This document shows positions 1 to 12,752 of a DNA stretch of 64,000 nt, piece by piece. The stretch lies in the NCBI GenBank assembly GCA_003993805.1, contig RSEF01000003.1, forward strand, positions 109,595,491-109,659,490, in the 5' to 3' direction. How positions within the stretch are numbered: position 1 is the first letter of the stretch; each line of letters opens with the position of its first letter. The notes under the pieces were generated by a model. That model saw nothing but the letters and a program-made list of their open reading frames with translations. It was not told the DNA's origin and did not search any database. Origin of the DNA: Himantopus leucocephalus. Its lineage: Eukaryota; Chordata; Aves; Charadriiformes; Recurvirostridae. A program made the position numbers and the translations under genes.

Positions 1-53
1 CCACGCTGCTGGGGATGCAGCCCAGGATACGGTTGGCTTTCTGAAGTGGGATG
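1..53 (-). repeat. CR1 LINE fragment, truncated by window edge
   Basis: Read on the minus strand this contains 'caaccgtatcctgggctgca', a segment typical of the CR1 reverse-transcriptase/3' region of birds. Only the piece inside the window is visible, so length and subfamily are not known. Confidence 0.55.
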
Positions 54-2640
54 AGGGGCTGGCAGGGGGTCCGGGGCAGCTTAGGGTGCCCAAGAGGATC
101 ATTCCTCCGCTCCCTGGGCGTGGGGAATGGACAGGCAGCAGGCTGTGGCGATGGAGGGGAGTAGGCAGCACTTTGGCCATACCTTCTCCCCCTGGGAAGC
201 CGATGCTGATGGCCGGGAGCTGGAGGGAAGCCAGGCGGCCGTAAGTCATGAGAGAAACCCCGACAGCAAAATCTGGAGAAAGATCTGAGAAAATTCTTTC
301 CGAACGAAAAGCCTCATGCTGGACAACACATCTGGATCCCATTTGCTCTCTGCCGTCTCTGGCGATGCATCAGACTGTTTGCAAGCTGCCCTCAACCCAC
401 CCAGCCCGTGAGAGACAGGGAGCTGGGTCTGGCTGCATTTTCATAGACTAAAGTCTGGGATGGGACCAGGGGCTGAAACTCACTTGGGGGAAGAAGTTCA
501 GAGAGACCTGTGTGTGCCTCAGAGGGAGCTGCATTGCCCTTCGGGAGAAGCTCAGCAGTAACTGAGGGTCAGTTTGGCCACGTCTGCCCCCAAAATGGCA
601 CTGCTACAACAGAGGGGTGGGTTTAAGGCTTTGTAATTAAAATGAAACAGATTTCATATCAGGTTTGATTTTCTTACATTACTGATGGTTGTGCCTGTTC
701 CTCCCCTAAATCCCCCAGCCGGGGGTAATGCAGCACGTGGCTCCACCAGGGAAACCAGACCGGGCGGCAGAGGGGACAACACAGACCTTCAGGTCAGGCT
801 CCTGCGGGAAACCAAGGGACGTGTGGCGTTCCCGCTGCTCTGTGAAGAAGCACTGCCTGAGCCTACGCAGGGCTCTGTGTGGCTCAGCAGGTGCACCGGG
901 AGCACCCGAGGGACAGGAACATCCCACTGAGAAGTGACAGAGCGGCTCAGGTCACCCAAGCACACCCCACACTCAGCAACCCTCTCCGGCAGCCTCCACC
1001 ATCCACCCAGGGAGCAAACAACAGGGCTATGGGGAGGGGGAAGAGAAGGGGCCGGGAGGTCCACCTGGACCTCCCCAGAGGAACTCTTCAGTGTCATGTT
1101 GGAGAGAAGCAGTGAGATTTCCACCCCTGACCCAGCAGACCATTCCAGCACCGGTCCAGGACAGCCTGCTCCCTGTCTCCTTGCTTTGGGGACTGCAGGC
1201 ACTTTGGGGAATGACTCTCATGGTGGTGCCTGTAGCAGGGACTTCACAGAGGGGCTCCGATCTCAAGTACCATCTCTAGCTACCGCTAGACAAGCAGGTA
1301 AGAAATCATACTAAATAACCACAATGCTAGGTGGGAAAATGTCTCAGTTTTCATTGTTTCATAATATGAAGATGCTGAATACATCTAATTTGTACAGTGA
1401 GTTCAGCTTTCCCCTTTGCTCCCCTCCTTCACTTTGGTTTTCACCAAGTCCTTTTTCTCCATCTATTCAGTGAGCCATGCCCAGCCGATGGCATCACAGG
1501 CTGCACAGTTCTCCCTTCTCTGACAAACTTTAGACTCTTCTATCTTTTGGTCTTTCTATCCCGGTGATTCCAAAAAGCCATCCAGGTTCCCCACCCTGTT
1601 CTGTCCTCATTTCTTCTTTCTCCTGACTGTTTCTTTGGGCCATGCATTCGCCATCAGACAAAATCCCCTTGTTTTATTAACAAGCCCCAGGACAAACCCC
1701 AAGTCTAAGCCAAAGCCACCCACACAAAATGCTGGGATAGTGTCCTGTGTGGTGCAGCTCCTCCCACGGAAAGGATGCTCAGTGTCCCAGGGGGACGTGG
1801 CGATCCCAGGACAGGGGCTTGAGAAAGGCCAGACAGTGCATCGAAAGGCCGGGGAATTTGCTGCTCAGAGCAGTAATAAAGAAACAGCATCATTACCAGG
1901 CTGAATTAACCTGCTAATATTCAAAGTGCTTTTAGCAAATTAATTAGCTATCGCTAATGCCTTTCACGGCTGGCTCGCTACATCTGCCTGGGACATTTTC
2001 AGAGCAGACAGCCAAAGTTTTTGCCTTTTCTGCTCTTTCTTTTCTTTGTCCTCTTACAAAAGAAAGCAGGGATATTGGTTTTACATGTATTCTTTGTGTT
2101 GCAAGCTTTATGATACTGGTTACATATCTCCATTTCTGCTTGAAGTTGTACCAAGACATCTCTCTGGCTGCTGACATATCACGAGCACGGATCCAGGTAT
2201 TCCCTACAGGAGAAGCAGGGGAGGGGGATACATCCTCGTGGAGGAGCTGAACTGGTGGAATGGTAACAGTTTTTTCTTCTGCCCCAGGAGGAGTGCGCTC
2301 CCCTGCTGTCCCACCTGAGGGAACGCTGGAAAGGGAAAACCGGGTTTGTTAGCCAGTCCCACCTCTTCTAAGGAAACTCTCCTAGAGGGAACGCTGTCCC
2401 ACAAAGCATTCCCATGGCTCACGCTTTGCATGCACGGTCCAAAGTGCATTGAATTGCACAGGAATTGGGGCTCCAGAACGTAAATTGCGTCCACTGAAAA
2501 CACAACCATGTTTCTTCTTCTGCATGGTTCAGGCATTGTACAGTGCAGTTACGCATAGATGGTCTCTGGCAAAAGGACTCATTTTTGAGGGGGCTTCTGC
2601 ATATCTACAGCACCTAGCAAAATACAATGGCAATAAAAAT
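54..2640. other. Intergenic DNA, no gene seen
   Basis: The first 1.3 kb is rather G+C-rich and contains several overlapping short open frames on both strands, which is what such composition gives by chance. None has splice signals on both sides or a recognisable protein motif. The rest becomes A+T-richer toward 2600. I see no RNA gene or regulatory element I could defend. Confidence 0.6.
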
Positions 2641-2692
2641 TTGGATTAGATGATCATTGTAGGTCCCTTCCAACTGAAATAGTCTAATCTCA
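2641..2692 (+). repeat. CR1 3'-end fragment
   Basis: Contains 'ggattagatgatcattgtag' followed by the 'gtcccttccaact' block that marks the 3' terminus of CR1. It is a short, 5'-truncated insertion, common for this family. Confidence 0.65.
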
Positions 2693-2775
2693 AATGCAGG
2701 TCCTAATTCACAGCTACGGCTTCTCTGTGTTATGGACCAACCCATCATAAACAAATGCCACCTTTCATCTTACTG

Positions 2776-3233
2776 AGGTGCTGGAGCGTGTCCAAAGAAG
2801 AGCATCAAAGCTGGTGAGGGGTCTGGAGAACAAGTCCTGTGAGGAGCGGCTGAGGGAACTGGGGTTGTTTAGCCTGGAGAAAAGGAGGCTCAGGGGAGAA
2901 CATATCACTCTCTGCAACTACAACTAACTGAAAGGTGGTTGTAGTGAGGCGGGGGTTGGTCTCTTTTCCCAAGTAACAGGTGATAGGACAAGAGGAAATG
3001 GCCTCAAGTTGCACCAGGGGACATTTAGGATGGATATTAGGAAAAATTGTCAAATATTGGAACAGGCTGCCCAGGGAAGTGGTGGAATCACCATCCCTGG
3101 AGGTATTCAAAAGACGGGTAGACGTGGCACTTAGGGAAATGGTTTAGTGGTGGTTTTGGCAGTGTTGGGTTTACAGTTGGACTCGATGATCTTAAAGGCC
3201 TTTTCCAACCTAAAAGATTCTTTGATTCTATGA
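2776..3233 (+). repeat. CR1 LINE, 3' portion, sense
   Basis: About 460 bases of CR1 3' region. It starts with 'ggtgctggagcgtgtccaaa', passes the 'ggaacaggctgcccagggaa' block and ends in 'gattctttgattctatga'. It is 5'-truncated and moderately diverged. Open frames over it on the minus strand are shadows of the repeat. Confidence 0.9.
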
Positions 3234-4117
3234 TGCCACTAGAGCACCGAGCTACAGAAAATGTACATCTAATTATCCCGTGTGTTTATCTGTTTGCACT
3301 CACCTTGGACAGTGAAATGAAAAAGTCAGATTCACTTCGTGCTCAGCTGCACAACTTGACTCTTAAGTTTTACCCCATGAGTTTCCAGCAAGCCCTGAGC
3401 TCCACTGGGCAGGGTCCTGCACGCTCCAGGAGGCGGCTCCTGCCTCCCAAACAGCTTTGATCTCCAGACAAGACAAAGAGCTGTTTTTTTAAAGTGCACT
3501 ACAAAAGTACCTCTGGGGGTATCCAGCTCCAGCAGGAAAGCACTTCATCTGGATTTCCAACATGGCAGGGGAATGGTTCTGTTTTGCATACAGCCATGAA
3601 TAATTCAGTTTTCACGAATTTGCCTGACTTCATAAGGACTCGTGCTGATTTAAGCCTGATAAGCTGTCTTCCTTTCTAGCCACTACTGCTTTAAGCAAAA
3701 AGCAATGGCGCTGAGGAGAATCCCCCGGCCAGGAGCAGGGGGAGGATGCTGCGGGGCAATAGTTGCAGCCCAAGAGAAGTCTCCCCGATGTTGTTCAATG
3801 GGTGGCTCAGGTGGATGCTCGATGGCGGGTGCCTGGGGTATGGCCGCGGGGGCAGCCGGGTGCAGGGACCAGGAGGCCACTCCTGAGGAGGGCAGGACTT
3901 GTTCCCTCTCCCCATCTCGCTTCCAGCCACAGGATCCCCACCCCCCACCCCCCTCGCACTGGAGCTGGCATTTGGCTGACCACGAGCAAAGCTGATCGAT
4001 CTCATCCACCTGCCCCTAAAATGAGCTTTTCTGCTATGTCAGTGAATTGAACCGCACCACCGTACCAGGGAGCGGGCTGCGGGTAAGCAGGGGGCTGCAC
4101 ACTGGCTGCATGCTTTC

Positions 4118-4456
4118 TTATCAATACTTATAAATACTTAAAGGGAGAGGACCAGGGGGATGGGAACAGTCTTTTTTCAGTGGTGCCCCAGCGATAGGAC
4201 AAGAGGTAATGGGCACCAACTTGAACATAGGAAGTTCTGTCTTAACATGAGGAGGAACTTCTTTCCTTTGAGGGTGGCAGAGCACTGGAACAGGCTGCCC
4301 AGAGAGGTGGTGGAGTCTCCCACACTGGAGAGACCCGCCTCGACACCATCCTGTGCAACCTGCTGTAGATGACCCTGCTCTGGCAGGGGGGTTGGACTAG
4401 ATGATCTCCAGAGGTCCCCTCCAACCCTGACCATTCTGTGACTCTGTGGTTCTGTG
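4118..4456 (+). repeat. CR1 LINE, 3' portion, sense
   Basis: CR1 3' region with 'ttataaatacttaaaggg', 'gataggacaagaggtaatgg', 'ggaacaggctgcccagagag' and a tail of 'ttctgtgactctgtggttct'. This tail type ('attctgtgattctgtg') differs from the 'gattctatga' tail of the copy at 2776, so two CR1 subfamilies are present. A 197-codon minus-strand frame across it is not a gene. Confidence 0.9.
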
Positions 4457-4730
4457 CCTACGGCTGAACCATGAAACATCTCCCTCGGCGTGAGAGCTAA
4501 TCCCTTCCTCGGCTTCTTCTGCACGCCCCGGCGCAGCTTTGCTGCCTGTCCCGCATCCCTCCGCCGTCTGCCGGGGGCTGATGCTACCGAGGTCTTCATC
4601 AGGCGGCTGCCACCGCCACCTGCCGGCACCCGTGTCCTCTGCAAAACCATCTCCACGGCCTGGGGCTGCTGGACTGATGCCCTCAGCTCCCACAGCTGCC
4701 CGCGGGCAGGGGGACCCTCGCCCCTGCCTT

Positions 4731-4768
4731 GGGGACACGCACGGGGGACACGCACGGGGGACGTGCAC
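4731..4768. repeat. Short GC-rich tandem repeat
   Basis: Three imperfect copies of a 13-base unit close to 'gggacacgcacgg', the last one altered to 'gggacgtgcac'. A small minisatellite-like tract just left of the LTR relic. Confidence 0.55.
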
Positions 4769-4808
4769 ACCCCCTCCCCGGAGCGTACGAAGCCGAGGAC
4801 TGAGCTGT

Positions 4809-5485
4809 TGTCCTGGTTTGAGCCACACAGGATTTATATCTCTCTCAGTAATTTTCCTTTTCAGTAAGGTCTCTTCTAATGCCTGGGAAAAATGCATTTT
4901 TAGAAGACTCTAGTGTTTGAATTTGTGCAAATATTTACTTTATAGCCAGCTATGGTAAGTTTCAAGGTCTCAGTGTTTGCAAGCTCGCTAGGTGTTGGGA
5001 CGAGGAGGAGCGAGATCCAGGCCCTTGCCCCAAGCTGGCCAACAGGATTATTTCATTCCATGAACGTCACATTCAATATAAATTAGAAAGTTTGGTGAGG
5101 AGTTTTTTCTCATGGCTGCCATTCTGAGAACTTCTTGCCCCGGTGCCGGACTTACCCCTGAGCCCTTCCCTTCCTCCCGAAGCCATAGCGCTCGCAGTGT
5201 CCCACATTTGCTGTCCCCTGCTGGGAGTGCACAGCTTCCTACAGATAGAATGTGCTGAATATAATCCTCCTATGTTTTATATTTGTATTAGGATGAATAT
5301 TGGTTCTTTAGTATTATTAATGTTAATTATTTAGTCTTATTCTATTAAATCTGTTTATATTTCAACTGTCAGGTTTCCTTGTTTTTTCCTAATTCCCCTT
5401 CCCGGGTGGGGAGGGGTCATCAGGTGATAGAATAATTGTCTAAATGACAATAAATTATTCGGGGTTCTTCAAGCCATAACCACTG
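4809..5485 (+). mobile_element. Solo LTR of an avian endogenous retrovirus (relic)
   Basis: The left end reads 'tgtcctggtttgagcc', the start of many avian ERV LTRs that begin TGTCCTGGTTT. The right part has the matching layout: an A+T-rich block with an 'attaaa' polyadenylation-like signal near 5345, a pyrimidine-rich stretch, a short G-rich 'cccgggtggggaggg' block, then 'aagccataacca' where intact elements carry an 'aaccac.aca' terminus. No gag, pol or env frame adjoins it, so it is a solo LTR. The right boundary and target-site duplication are not clear, which fits an old insertion. Confidence 0.55.
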
Positions 5486-7564
5486 TGCAATGCCCACCCT
5501 GCCCACCTCCCTCCCCGTCAGCCTCACCCGTGCCGTGGGTATTCCCAACCGCCCCATCCCTGCCCTTAGCCCACCTTCAGGTCTCTTGAGAAAAGCATTT
5601 TGGTGTTGCCTGGGGGGGTCTTTTGCATTGCAAATCTGAGGAATGGCATTTTTTGCACAAAAAGTAAACTAAATGAGAGTGGAAAAACAGGCAGAAGGTT
5701 GCCAGGCAGGTTGGCAGCACAGCCCTCAGGGCAGGAGGAGCAGGAAGGCTTGGTGCTGGGAGAGACTGGGGTGAGACAACCCATTGGGAAGTTGGTGAAG
5801 GCTGCAGGGAATTTTTTAGGACCATTTCTGATCCCACAGTGGCTTGGAGTCCAGGCAGCGACAAGGGGATGAAAAGTCACCATACGCTTCCTCACCCGCA
5901 GTCATGCTTTTGCCTGGTACATGGGGAGCCTGATACGAGCTCCCAGCAGGATCTGGTCCAAACTTTCCAGCTCATTCCAAGGGTCTCTCTGCAGGTGTCG
6001 GGGATCCCAGGGACCCCGATCCTGGGGGTATTTTGCAGCATCACCCGGGCATTTCAAATGCATGCTTTGCATCCAACTTCCTCTGCACTTTCTCGTTGTG
6101 CGTGAGGCATGGCTCCTGCCTGCAAGGTGCCCACATGGCCCTGATGGAATAGCATCTGTCCTTGGACGGCTGTGGCTGGTGGTGGCCCAGCTGGTACGAC
6201 TTACAGCAGTGGCCCTTCAGCCCGAATGGAACCCTGTGTATTTTCTGCAGGCTCTACGTGCTTAATATAGATTATAGCTACTTGGCCTAGGGAGAAAGAA
6301 GACTATCATCAGCGTTATTTAACCCTCCTTCTTCCTCTTCAGTAAGATGATTTCCTTTTATTTACAAACATGAATGGACTAAGCTTCACAACAGCTCAGC
6401 AAGGCTTAAGTCTCATGAGCCTCTTTTAAACAGGGTGGGATGCGAGTGGAAAGCTGAGCATGCAGAGCGCTGGAGTAAAGGGCACAGCAAAGGGAGGACA
6501 GCAGCAGCAATATTCTGAGAGATTCCCGGGGCAGCTCCGAATCCCTCATTCAGGAATTGGGAGCAACGGGGTTGTGGTGATGCTCCTTGTGCCAGGGCTC
6601 ATACCTTGTGCTGAAAATTTGTGTTCATTCTGGAGCCACCCCTTCAGATGAATCGTGACCTGTCGATGAAGTATGGCAACCACAGACTGAGCAACAGGAA
6701 AAGGCAAAATACTGAACTGTTGCTCTACCTTGTCCATTAATGACACAGATATGCCGTGGAAAAAATAGATTACACACTAAAAGATAGGCCCAGAACATAC
6801 AAACAGAAGGGAAAGGAATCACTGCTGAACAAACAACTTTTATTCTGGCATTTCTGAACTTCTGGGCAAGTGTCTTTGCTGCTTAGGTGTTGTCCATGTC
6901 TGGATGTTACGTAGGTAATTCTGACACACAAGCCAAGACTTGCACATATAGGAATTCTCTTTCAGTCTACTTCTCATTTTCCCTTTTCTCAGCTCCCCTG
7001 TTTCTTATCATCTCACTGCATGAAAACCAGGGCATAGTCCATGAAATTAGACAATAAGGATTAATGACCAGTCTTTAGAAGAAGATGATCATTTATCTGC
7101 CAGACACTCAAACCATAGGGTTCACCGCCTCCGAGGACAAATCTGACATGGTAGCTCGAATCTAAAAACAGATGGGCTATTTCACTACCCGTTAGTCTCA
7201 CTGCTAGTTCACAACCCTAAGATCACCCGTTTATTTTATGACCCTGGGTCTGCACCCTTTTCTAGCAAAAATCATTCCTTCATGAGGAATGAGTCACCTA
7301 CACAAAGACCCTGATGATATTCAACTAACTAGCCAATAAATGCTAAAGTGCAAGATATCGATCCCTCTAAACTGCTAAACTGAGTCATCCTGATGGGGAG
7401 ATTTATCACAGCCTATCCAAAGTTTCTAATACTAGTACTAACTGTATAAAGTAAGGGTTTGCCATTGCCCTCCACTCGGATAGCTGAAGCTCTTAGAGGT
7501 GTGCACCTTTACACAGCCAGCTAAGGCTACATCAGTGACTTCACGTCTGGTCAACAGCCAGTAG
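5486..7564. other. Intergenic DNA, no gene seen
   Basis: Mixed composition, with several 60-115 codon frames on both strands near 5570-6265 that overlap one another and lack splice sites or motifs. Nothing supportable. Confidence 0.6.
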
Positions 7565-8453
7565 TAAGTACCACAAGAGTTGAACCTGGGGCCAACGTTG
7601 TTCAGTATCTTCATGGGCAAACTGGATGATGTGACAAAATGTGCTCTCAGCAAATTTGCAGGGGGTACTAAATTAGAGGGAGTGGCTTACATGCCAAAAG
7701 GTGGAGCTTCAAGCAAGAGGCACCTGGAGAAACTTGAGGATTAGTCCAGCAGATGCATCATGCAGTTCAGCAATGAGAAGCATGAGTCCTGCATCTGGGG
7801 TGGAATAACCCCACACATCAGCCCAGGCTGGGAGCTGGCTGGCTGAAAGGAGCTGGCGTTACACATAGTGGCCTACTTTAGGAGAAGTACAGTCAGCGGA
7901 TCAAGGGACATCAGCATCCCTGTAGACTCAACACCTGTGAGGGCACCCTTGGAATATTGCATCCAACTTTCTGACACCTCCCAAGTTCAAAAGGGAAGGG
8001 GAGGAACTAGGGAGGGTCCAGCAGAGAGCTCCCAAAATGGTTAGAGGCCTAGAGCATGCCACCTATGTGAAGAAGCTGAGGGAGCTGGGCTTGTTGAGTC
8101 TGGCAAAAAGGATAAGAGGTAGTCTAATAGCAACCTACAACTCCATGAAGGAGAGTTAGAAAAATGATGGAGCCAACCTCTTTGGCATTAGCAGATGATA
8201 CAGTGAAGGGTAACAGCCACAAGCTGTGGCTTGAGAGGTTCAGACTGGACTTCAGGAAAATTTCTTTATCAGGAGGGCAGTGCAGAGAGATGGTGGGTTC
8301 TCCATCCTTGGTGTTTTCCAAGATATGGTGAGACAGAGTCACAGGTGACCTAATCTAGTGTGGGGAACAGTTCTGCTCCAAGCAGGGAATTGGATGACAG
8401 ACCTCCAGAGGTCGGTTCCAACCCACACTTTAATGGTCTATTATTCCCAGAGT
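7565..8453 (+). repeat. Older CR1 LINE copy, RT region to 3' end, sense
   Basis: Starts with 'gttgttcagtatcttcatgg', which corresponds to the CR1 segment encoding the end of the reverse transcriptase. It continues through 'ggaataaccccacacatcag' and 'cttcaggaaaatttctttat', and ends around 'ggtcggttccaacccacact'. Several internal deletions and many substitutions show that it is old. The encoded frame is broken throughout. Confidence 0.85.
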
Positions 8454-10527
8454 TGGCTGTATGTATTTCATCTCTGACAACAGAAGCCCTACAATCCCCT
8501 CAGTGTGATAACCTGGAGAGCAAGTTAGCACCGCTGAGAGGCTCCAGAGAGACCTTGATTACTCCCTGTGTCCCAGAAAAAGGCAGGAGAGACTGAACAC
8601 CAAACCCTCTGCACTGTCAGTGAACTGATAAGGTAAACCCAGCCAATCCAAGCAGAGAACTGTGTTTCTGCAACAGAGGAAAATTAATATCATTACGGAT
8701 TCTGTTGTGTCTCACCCAAGGGGAAATGTCTTCTCAACCACAAATGAAGACAATCACTTCAACTTGGGCATATGAACGAGGCTTATCAGAAGATCACCAA
8801 AGGAGGATTTTCTGTACCCTCTCACACACTGGGCCATCCTTGACTGTCCCCAGGTGTGGCCCATCTCTGACACTTCTGAGAAAGTCAGGAGAAGACCCAG
8901 AATACATTCAGCTTCATGCACCAGGGTAAAACTCCTGACTGGTGCTTGCAGGTTGCCAGCTGAAGCATGGGATTCAATTATACTCAGGGTCTTGAGGTGA
9001 AGTACAGATCTTATGATTACCTTGAGGGCAATGCTGATAGACGAGTTTTCCTCAAAGCCGGTGAAGGAAGGGGCTAAGCACAGGTCACAGGGAACTGCAG
9101 CTTCGCAGACAGACAGGACCAACACGTTCTTACGACCTGTAGACAACGGCAGCTATAGAGCTCTGCCCACCGTCACGTTTGTTACTGTGCTGTAGTAATG
9201 AACGCTAAGGACACACTGCCTCTCCCTGACACTTCTATTGCAAATGTCTGATGACGGAAAGAGAGATACTGATTTGCATATGCTGGGGTTGAAATAGATA
9301 AGCAATCATTTTGAAAAATGAGTGTACGCACATATAAGCACCCACGCATGTAGTTAAACCTTTCATCCGAGGAGAGAGGAGCCTGATGCTGATTGTTTAT
9401 GTTCATGCAGTAAAATTTCTATGGAATTGTTTTCCTTGGATGAAAAATAGAAACAACCACGTCAACTCACTTCATTTTAACGCCCATTTTATTGTAATTA
9501 TCTTGCCATTCTCTGAGCATTCAGCATCTTGTTATGGCATTATAAACACTTGTGCATGCAAACCCTAGGCAACATAAATAAAAAGAACATCTCGTTACAA
9601 TAATATCTATAGAAAATGGGATTGGTGCAGAATATGATACTTGCAGCTTTTCAGCTCCCCTATATCCATACACAAACCAATAACATACAAAGGATACTTA
9701 TTCAAAGTGTTAAGTCTTTTTGTGTTCATTATTGTTCATGTCACAGGTGCACAGACAAAAAGGATGGACGACTTGATAAGATGCTTGACTGGACCTCAGA
9801 AGAAATAGCGACATTTTCCACACATTTCCTGTGTGACTTTGAGCAAGCCACTTAATCCTGTCATCTTCTCATCATCTATACATCTATATATGGGTATACT
9901 ATACCCATAATATAAAACAGTGACAATAACTCCTGTTCTACAAGAATTACAGGCAGACAATACCAACCCTGATTGTACTTAGGTACACAAGGATCAGTGG
10001 CTAAAGCCACAAATATTGTGCATGTCTAACCTTTGAATAAGCTTTTAAATTCCAACTTTTTGGATATGGACTGTAGATCTTCAAAGAGCACAGTCCCATG
10101 CGTTAGGCTCCACAAATATCTGTAGGAAACAGAGATTGTTTCCAAAAAAATGTAATCAGAAAAATAACACTATCTTCATTTTTAGATAAGTAGCTGAGAT
10201 GCAGCTCCTTTAAGAAGCTTGCCTGACATCCATGAAGAGCCTAGGGCAGTGGTGGGAAGTTAACCAAGAGGCCTGAGCTCATCAAGTCCTTTAAGTACCC
10301 ACCGTCCCTCACGGTGTACAGGGAGAGAAGACAAGGTGGCATCCTAAGAGTTTTGCATCATCATGGGATTCAGGAGGGTAAACTGCTCCTTCACTGGCCT
10401 TTGTTGACAACTCCGGTAAAAAACAGTGGAAGGAAGTCCTCCTAAACACTGTTTAAGCTAAGGATTTAGAAGATGAGCAGCAACTGGCCGATCCCGTTAT
10501 CATACCTAACACTTGGAAACAAAAAAG
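8454..10527. other. Intergenic DNA, no gene seen
   Basis: A+T-rich unique sequence. Open frames here (for example 8705-8929 and 9616-9855 plus, 8754-9146 minus) are short, without motifs, and show no paired splice sites. Confidence 0.6.
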
Positions 10528-11114
10528 ACAGGTCAAGGGAGGTGACTCTGCCCCTCTGCTCCGCTCTCGTGAGACCACACCAGGAGTCCTGCGTCCAGCA
10601 CTGGAGTCCTCAGCACAAGAAGGACATGGACCTGTTGGAGTAAGTCCAGAGGAGGGCCATGAATATGATCAGAGGGCTGGAGCACCTCTCCTATGAGGAC
10701 AGGCTGAGAGAGTTGGGGTTGTTCAGCCTGGAGAAGAGAAGGCAAGGCTCCAGAGAAACCTTATAGCAGCTTTCCAGTATCTGAAGGGGGCCTGACAGAA
10801 AGCTGAAGAGGGACTTTTTGTAAGGGCATGTAGTGATAGAATGAGGGGGAATGGCTTCAAACTGGAAGTGGGTAGATTTAGAATAGATATCAGGAAAAGA
10901 TTTTTCACTCTGAGGGTGGTGAGACACTGGAACAGGTTGCCCAGGGAAGTTGTGGATGCCCTGTCTGTGGAAGTGTTTAAGGCCAGGCTGGATGGGGCTT
11001 TGAGTGACCTGGTCTAGTGGGAGGTGTCCCTGCCCATGGCAGGGGGGTTGGAACGAGTTGATCTTTAAGGTCCCTTCCAACCTAAACCATCCTATGATTC
11101 TATGATTCTATGAT
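10528..11114 (+). repeat. CR1 LINE, long 3' portion, sense
   Basis: About 590 bases of comparatively well-preserved CR1. Landmarks are 'gaggagggccatgaatatga', 'gttgttcagcctggagaaga', 'ggaacaggttgcccagggaa' and a terminal tandem 'ctatgattctatgattctat'. This is one of the best-preserved copies in the window. The minus-strand frames over it are repeat shadows. Confidence 0.93.
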
Positions 11115-11614
11115 CTCTGCAGCTGCTGGTATCACCACTTGGAGAGTGAAGAAGGGGTGGCATTGCAGAATGAGACTGTAATCAGATACATAGCTCTGAG
11201 ATGGGCTGGAAGAGGCCTGGAGGATCAAGTGACTCTGTTCCAGGAATGCAGTGCTAGTTACAGATCTGCAGAAGAACTGCTGACAGAAAGTTGACCTCAA
11301 TAACATTCGGTACTTTGAGACACAAGAAGACATTTTAGGGACTAACACTCAGAAGTTTTCAGCCTATGACAGGACAGGTCCCATCCAGGAACAACCTGGA
11401 CAAATGGAAAGAAAACAGCATATAATGTCTCTCTTTCCCCTAGAACAAGAGAAAAAGGGTTGAACTTCAAGGTAATGGGAAACAACAGCGACTGCAGTGT
11501 GTCAGGTGTGGGTAGAGAACAGCCCATGACTTTTTTGTCATCATGGAAACTGGTGGAAATGGCCGTGTGAAAAACATACAAGAACTGAGATCTCACCACT
11601 TTCCTGCACACCAC

Positions 11615-11930
11615 TCCAATGTTGCACTGCCCTCATGGTGAAGAAATTTTCCTGAAGACCAGCCTGAACATCTCAAGCCACAACTTGTGGCTGTTGCCCC
11701 TAGTTGCCACTAGCAAGAAGAGCCTAGCTTTGTTGTCTTCACCACTCCCTCTTCAACAGCAGGGCCAGATACTGGACACAGTATTTCAGGTGTGTCCTCA
11801 CCAGTGTTGAGTCCAAAAGGACAGAGTATTTCCTTGATCTACTGACCACACTTCTGCTAATGTAGCCCAGTATGTGGTTTCTTTGATTCACAATGAGAGT
11901 ATCTTGCTGGCACATATGCTGTAGATTATT
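11615..11930 (-). repeat. Older CR1 LINE copy, antisense
   Basis: Read on the minus strand it contains 'caggaaaatttcttcaccat' and 'ggacacacctgaaatactgt', matching the same old CR1 subfamily as the copy at 7565-8453 but in the opposite orientation. It lacks the extreme 3' tail. Confidence 0.75.
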
Positions 11931-12299
11931 ATTTTTTTTTGCTTACTTTGTCACATAAGAAATTATTTGTCTTTGGGAGAATTACGGGAGGGCTATTGGG
12001 TGACTGTCAGTACTCAAGTGATGTTGCCTGTGTCCTCACCACGAATGGATAGATCCCAGATGACAAGTGCCTTCTCAATTGAGTAAACAGAGCTTTAAAG
12101 TACTTCTCGTCTCACGTCAGAGGTTTTTCTATGGGAGATGTAGGATGATTTGGGCTGAAATGTGTTGGAACCATGTACTGAGACAGATAAAGGACTGTTG
12201 TGATTGTGCACCTGGGACTGGAAGGAGCAAAGGAAAAGCACGCTCCCAGAGCGAAAACCTGAGTAGAAAAGTGTTGGCGTTTTTTTTTGTTCTGAACGT

Positions 12300-12752
12300 G
12301 GTGTACCCATGCTTTATTTATTTGAGAAGCTCTGCAGTCACAGTGGGCAGGGCTAGGTGGAAATAATTAAAGGCATTGCCAGGAATGGCTTAGGGTCACA
12401 GCCTGCTATAGGAATAATATTTCATTGTCAGTCTTTTGTTGCCTGTTGCCTTGAAATTTAAGAGCTAAAATTTTGACAAACAGCTCTTTGTGGGATGGAA
12501 AATTCAAAAGCAGATATTCCTTGGAATCTGTATGTAATCTGCCAAGGCAGAGCTGAAAATGAGAAAAACATGTCCCCAGAATTTTAAGAAAACGTGAGGA
12601 GTCATGGCTCTAGTCCCTCTCAGCTAGACATTTTAGTGACACTTTCATTCTACTCATTCTCCCTTACAGAAAAATATTTTCTGACCCTTAAAAACCAAGG
12701 TGCTGGGATAAACCATGAGGTGCAGGCAGCCGTATGCCAGGAGGACATTATC
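12300..12752 (-). other. SLC7A15: Probable 3' untranslated region of the SLC7A15-like gene
   Basis: This follows the TGA stop of the transporter's last exon on the minus strand. About 430 bases downstream lies an overlapping pair of AATAAA hexamers (12313-12322, read on the minus strand as 'aataaataaa'). That is a usual distance for a compact 3' UTR. The region contains no repeat. The end point is inferred from the signal, not from transcript data. Confidence 0.45.
12313..12322 (-). terminator. Overlapping AATAAA polyadenylation signals
   Basis: On the minus strand the bases read 'aataaataaa', two canonical hexamers sharing two bases. They are the first canonical signals after the transporter stop codon, so they are the likely cleavage signal for that transcript. 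Confidence 0.45.

Noticed and set aside
4177..4770. 197-codon minus-strand open frame
   Set aside because: Its C-terminal half is the reverse of a CR1 repeat and the rest is GC-rich flank. No family resemblance or splice signals.
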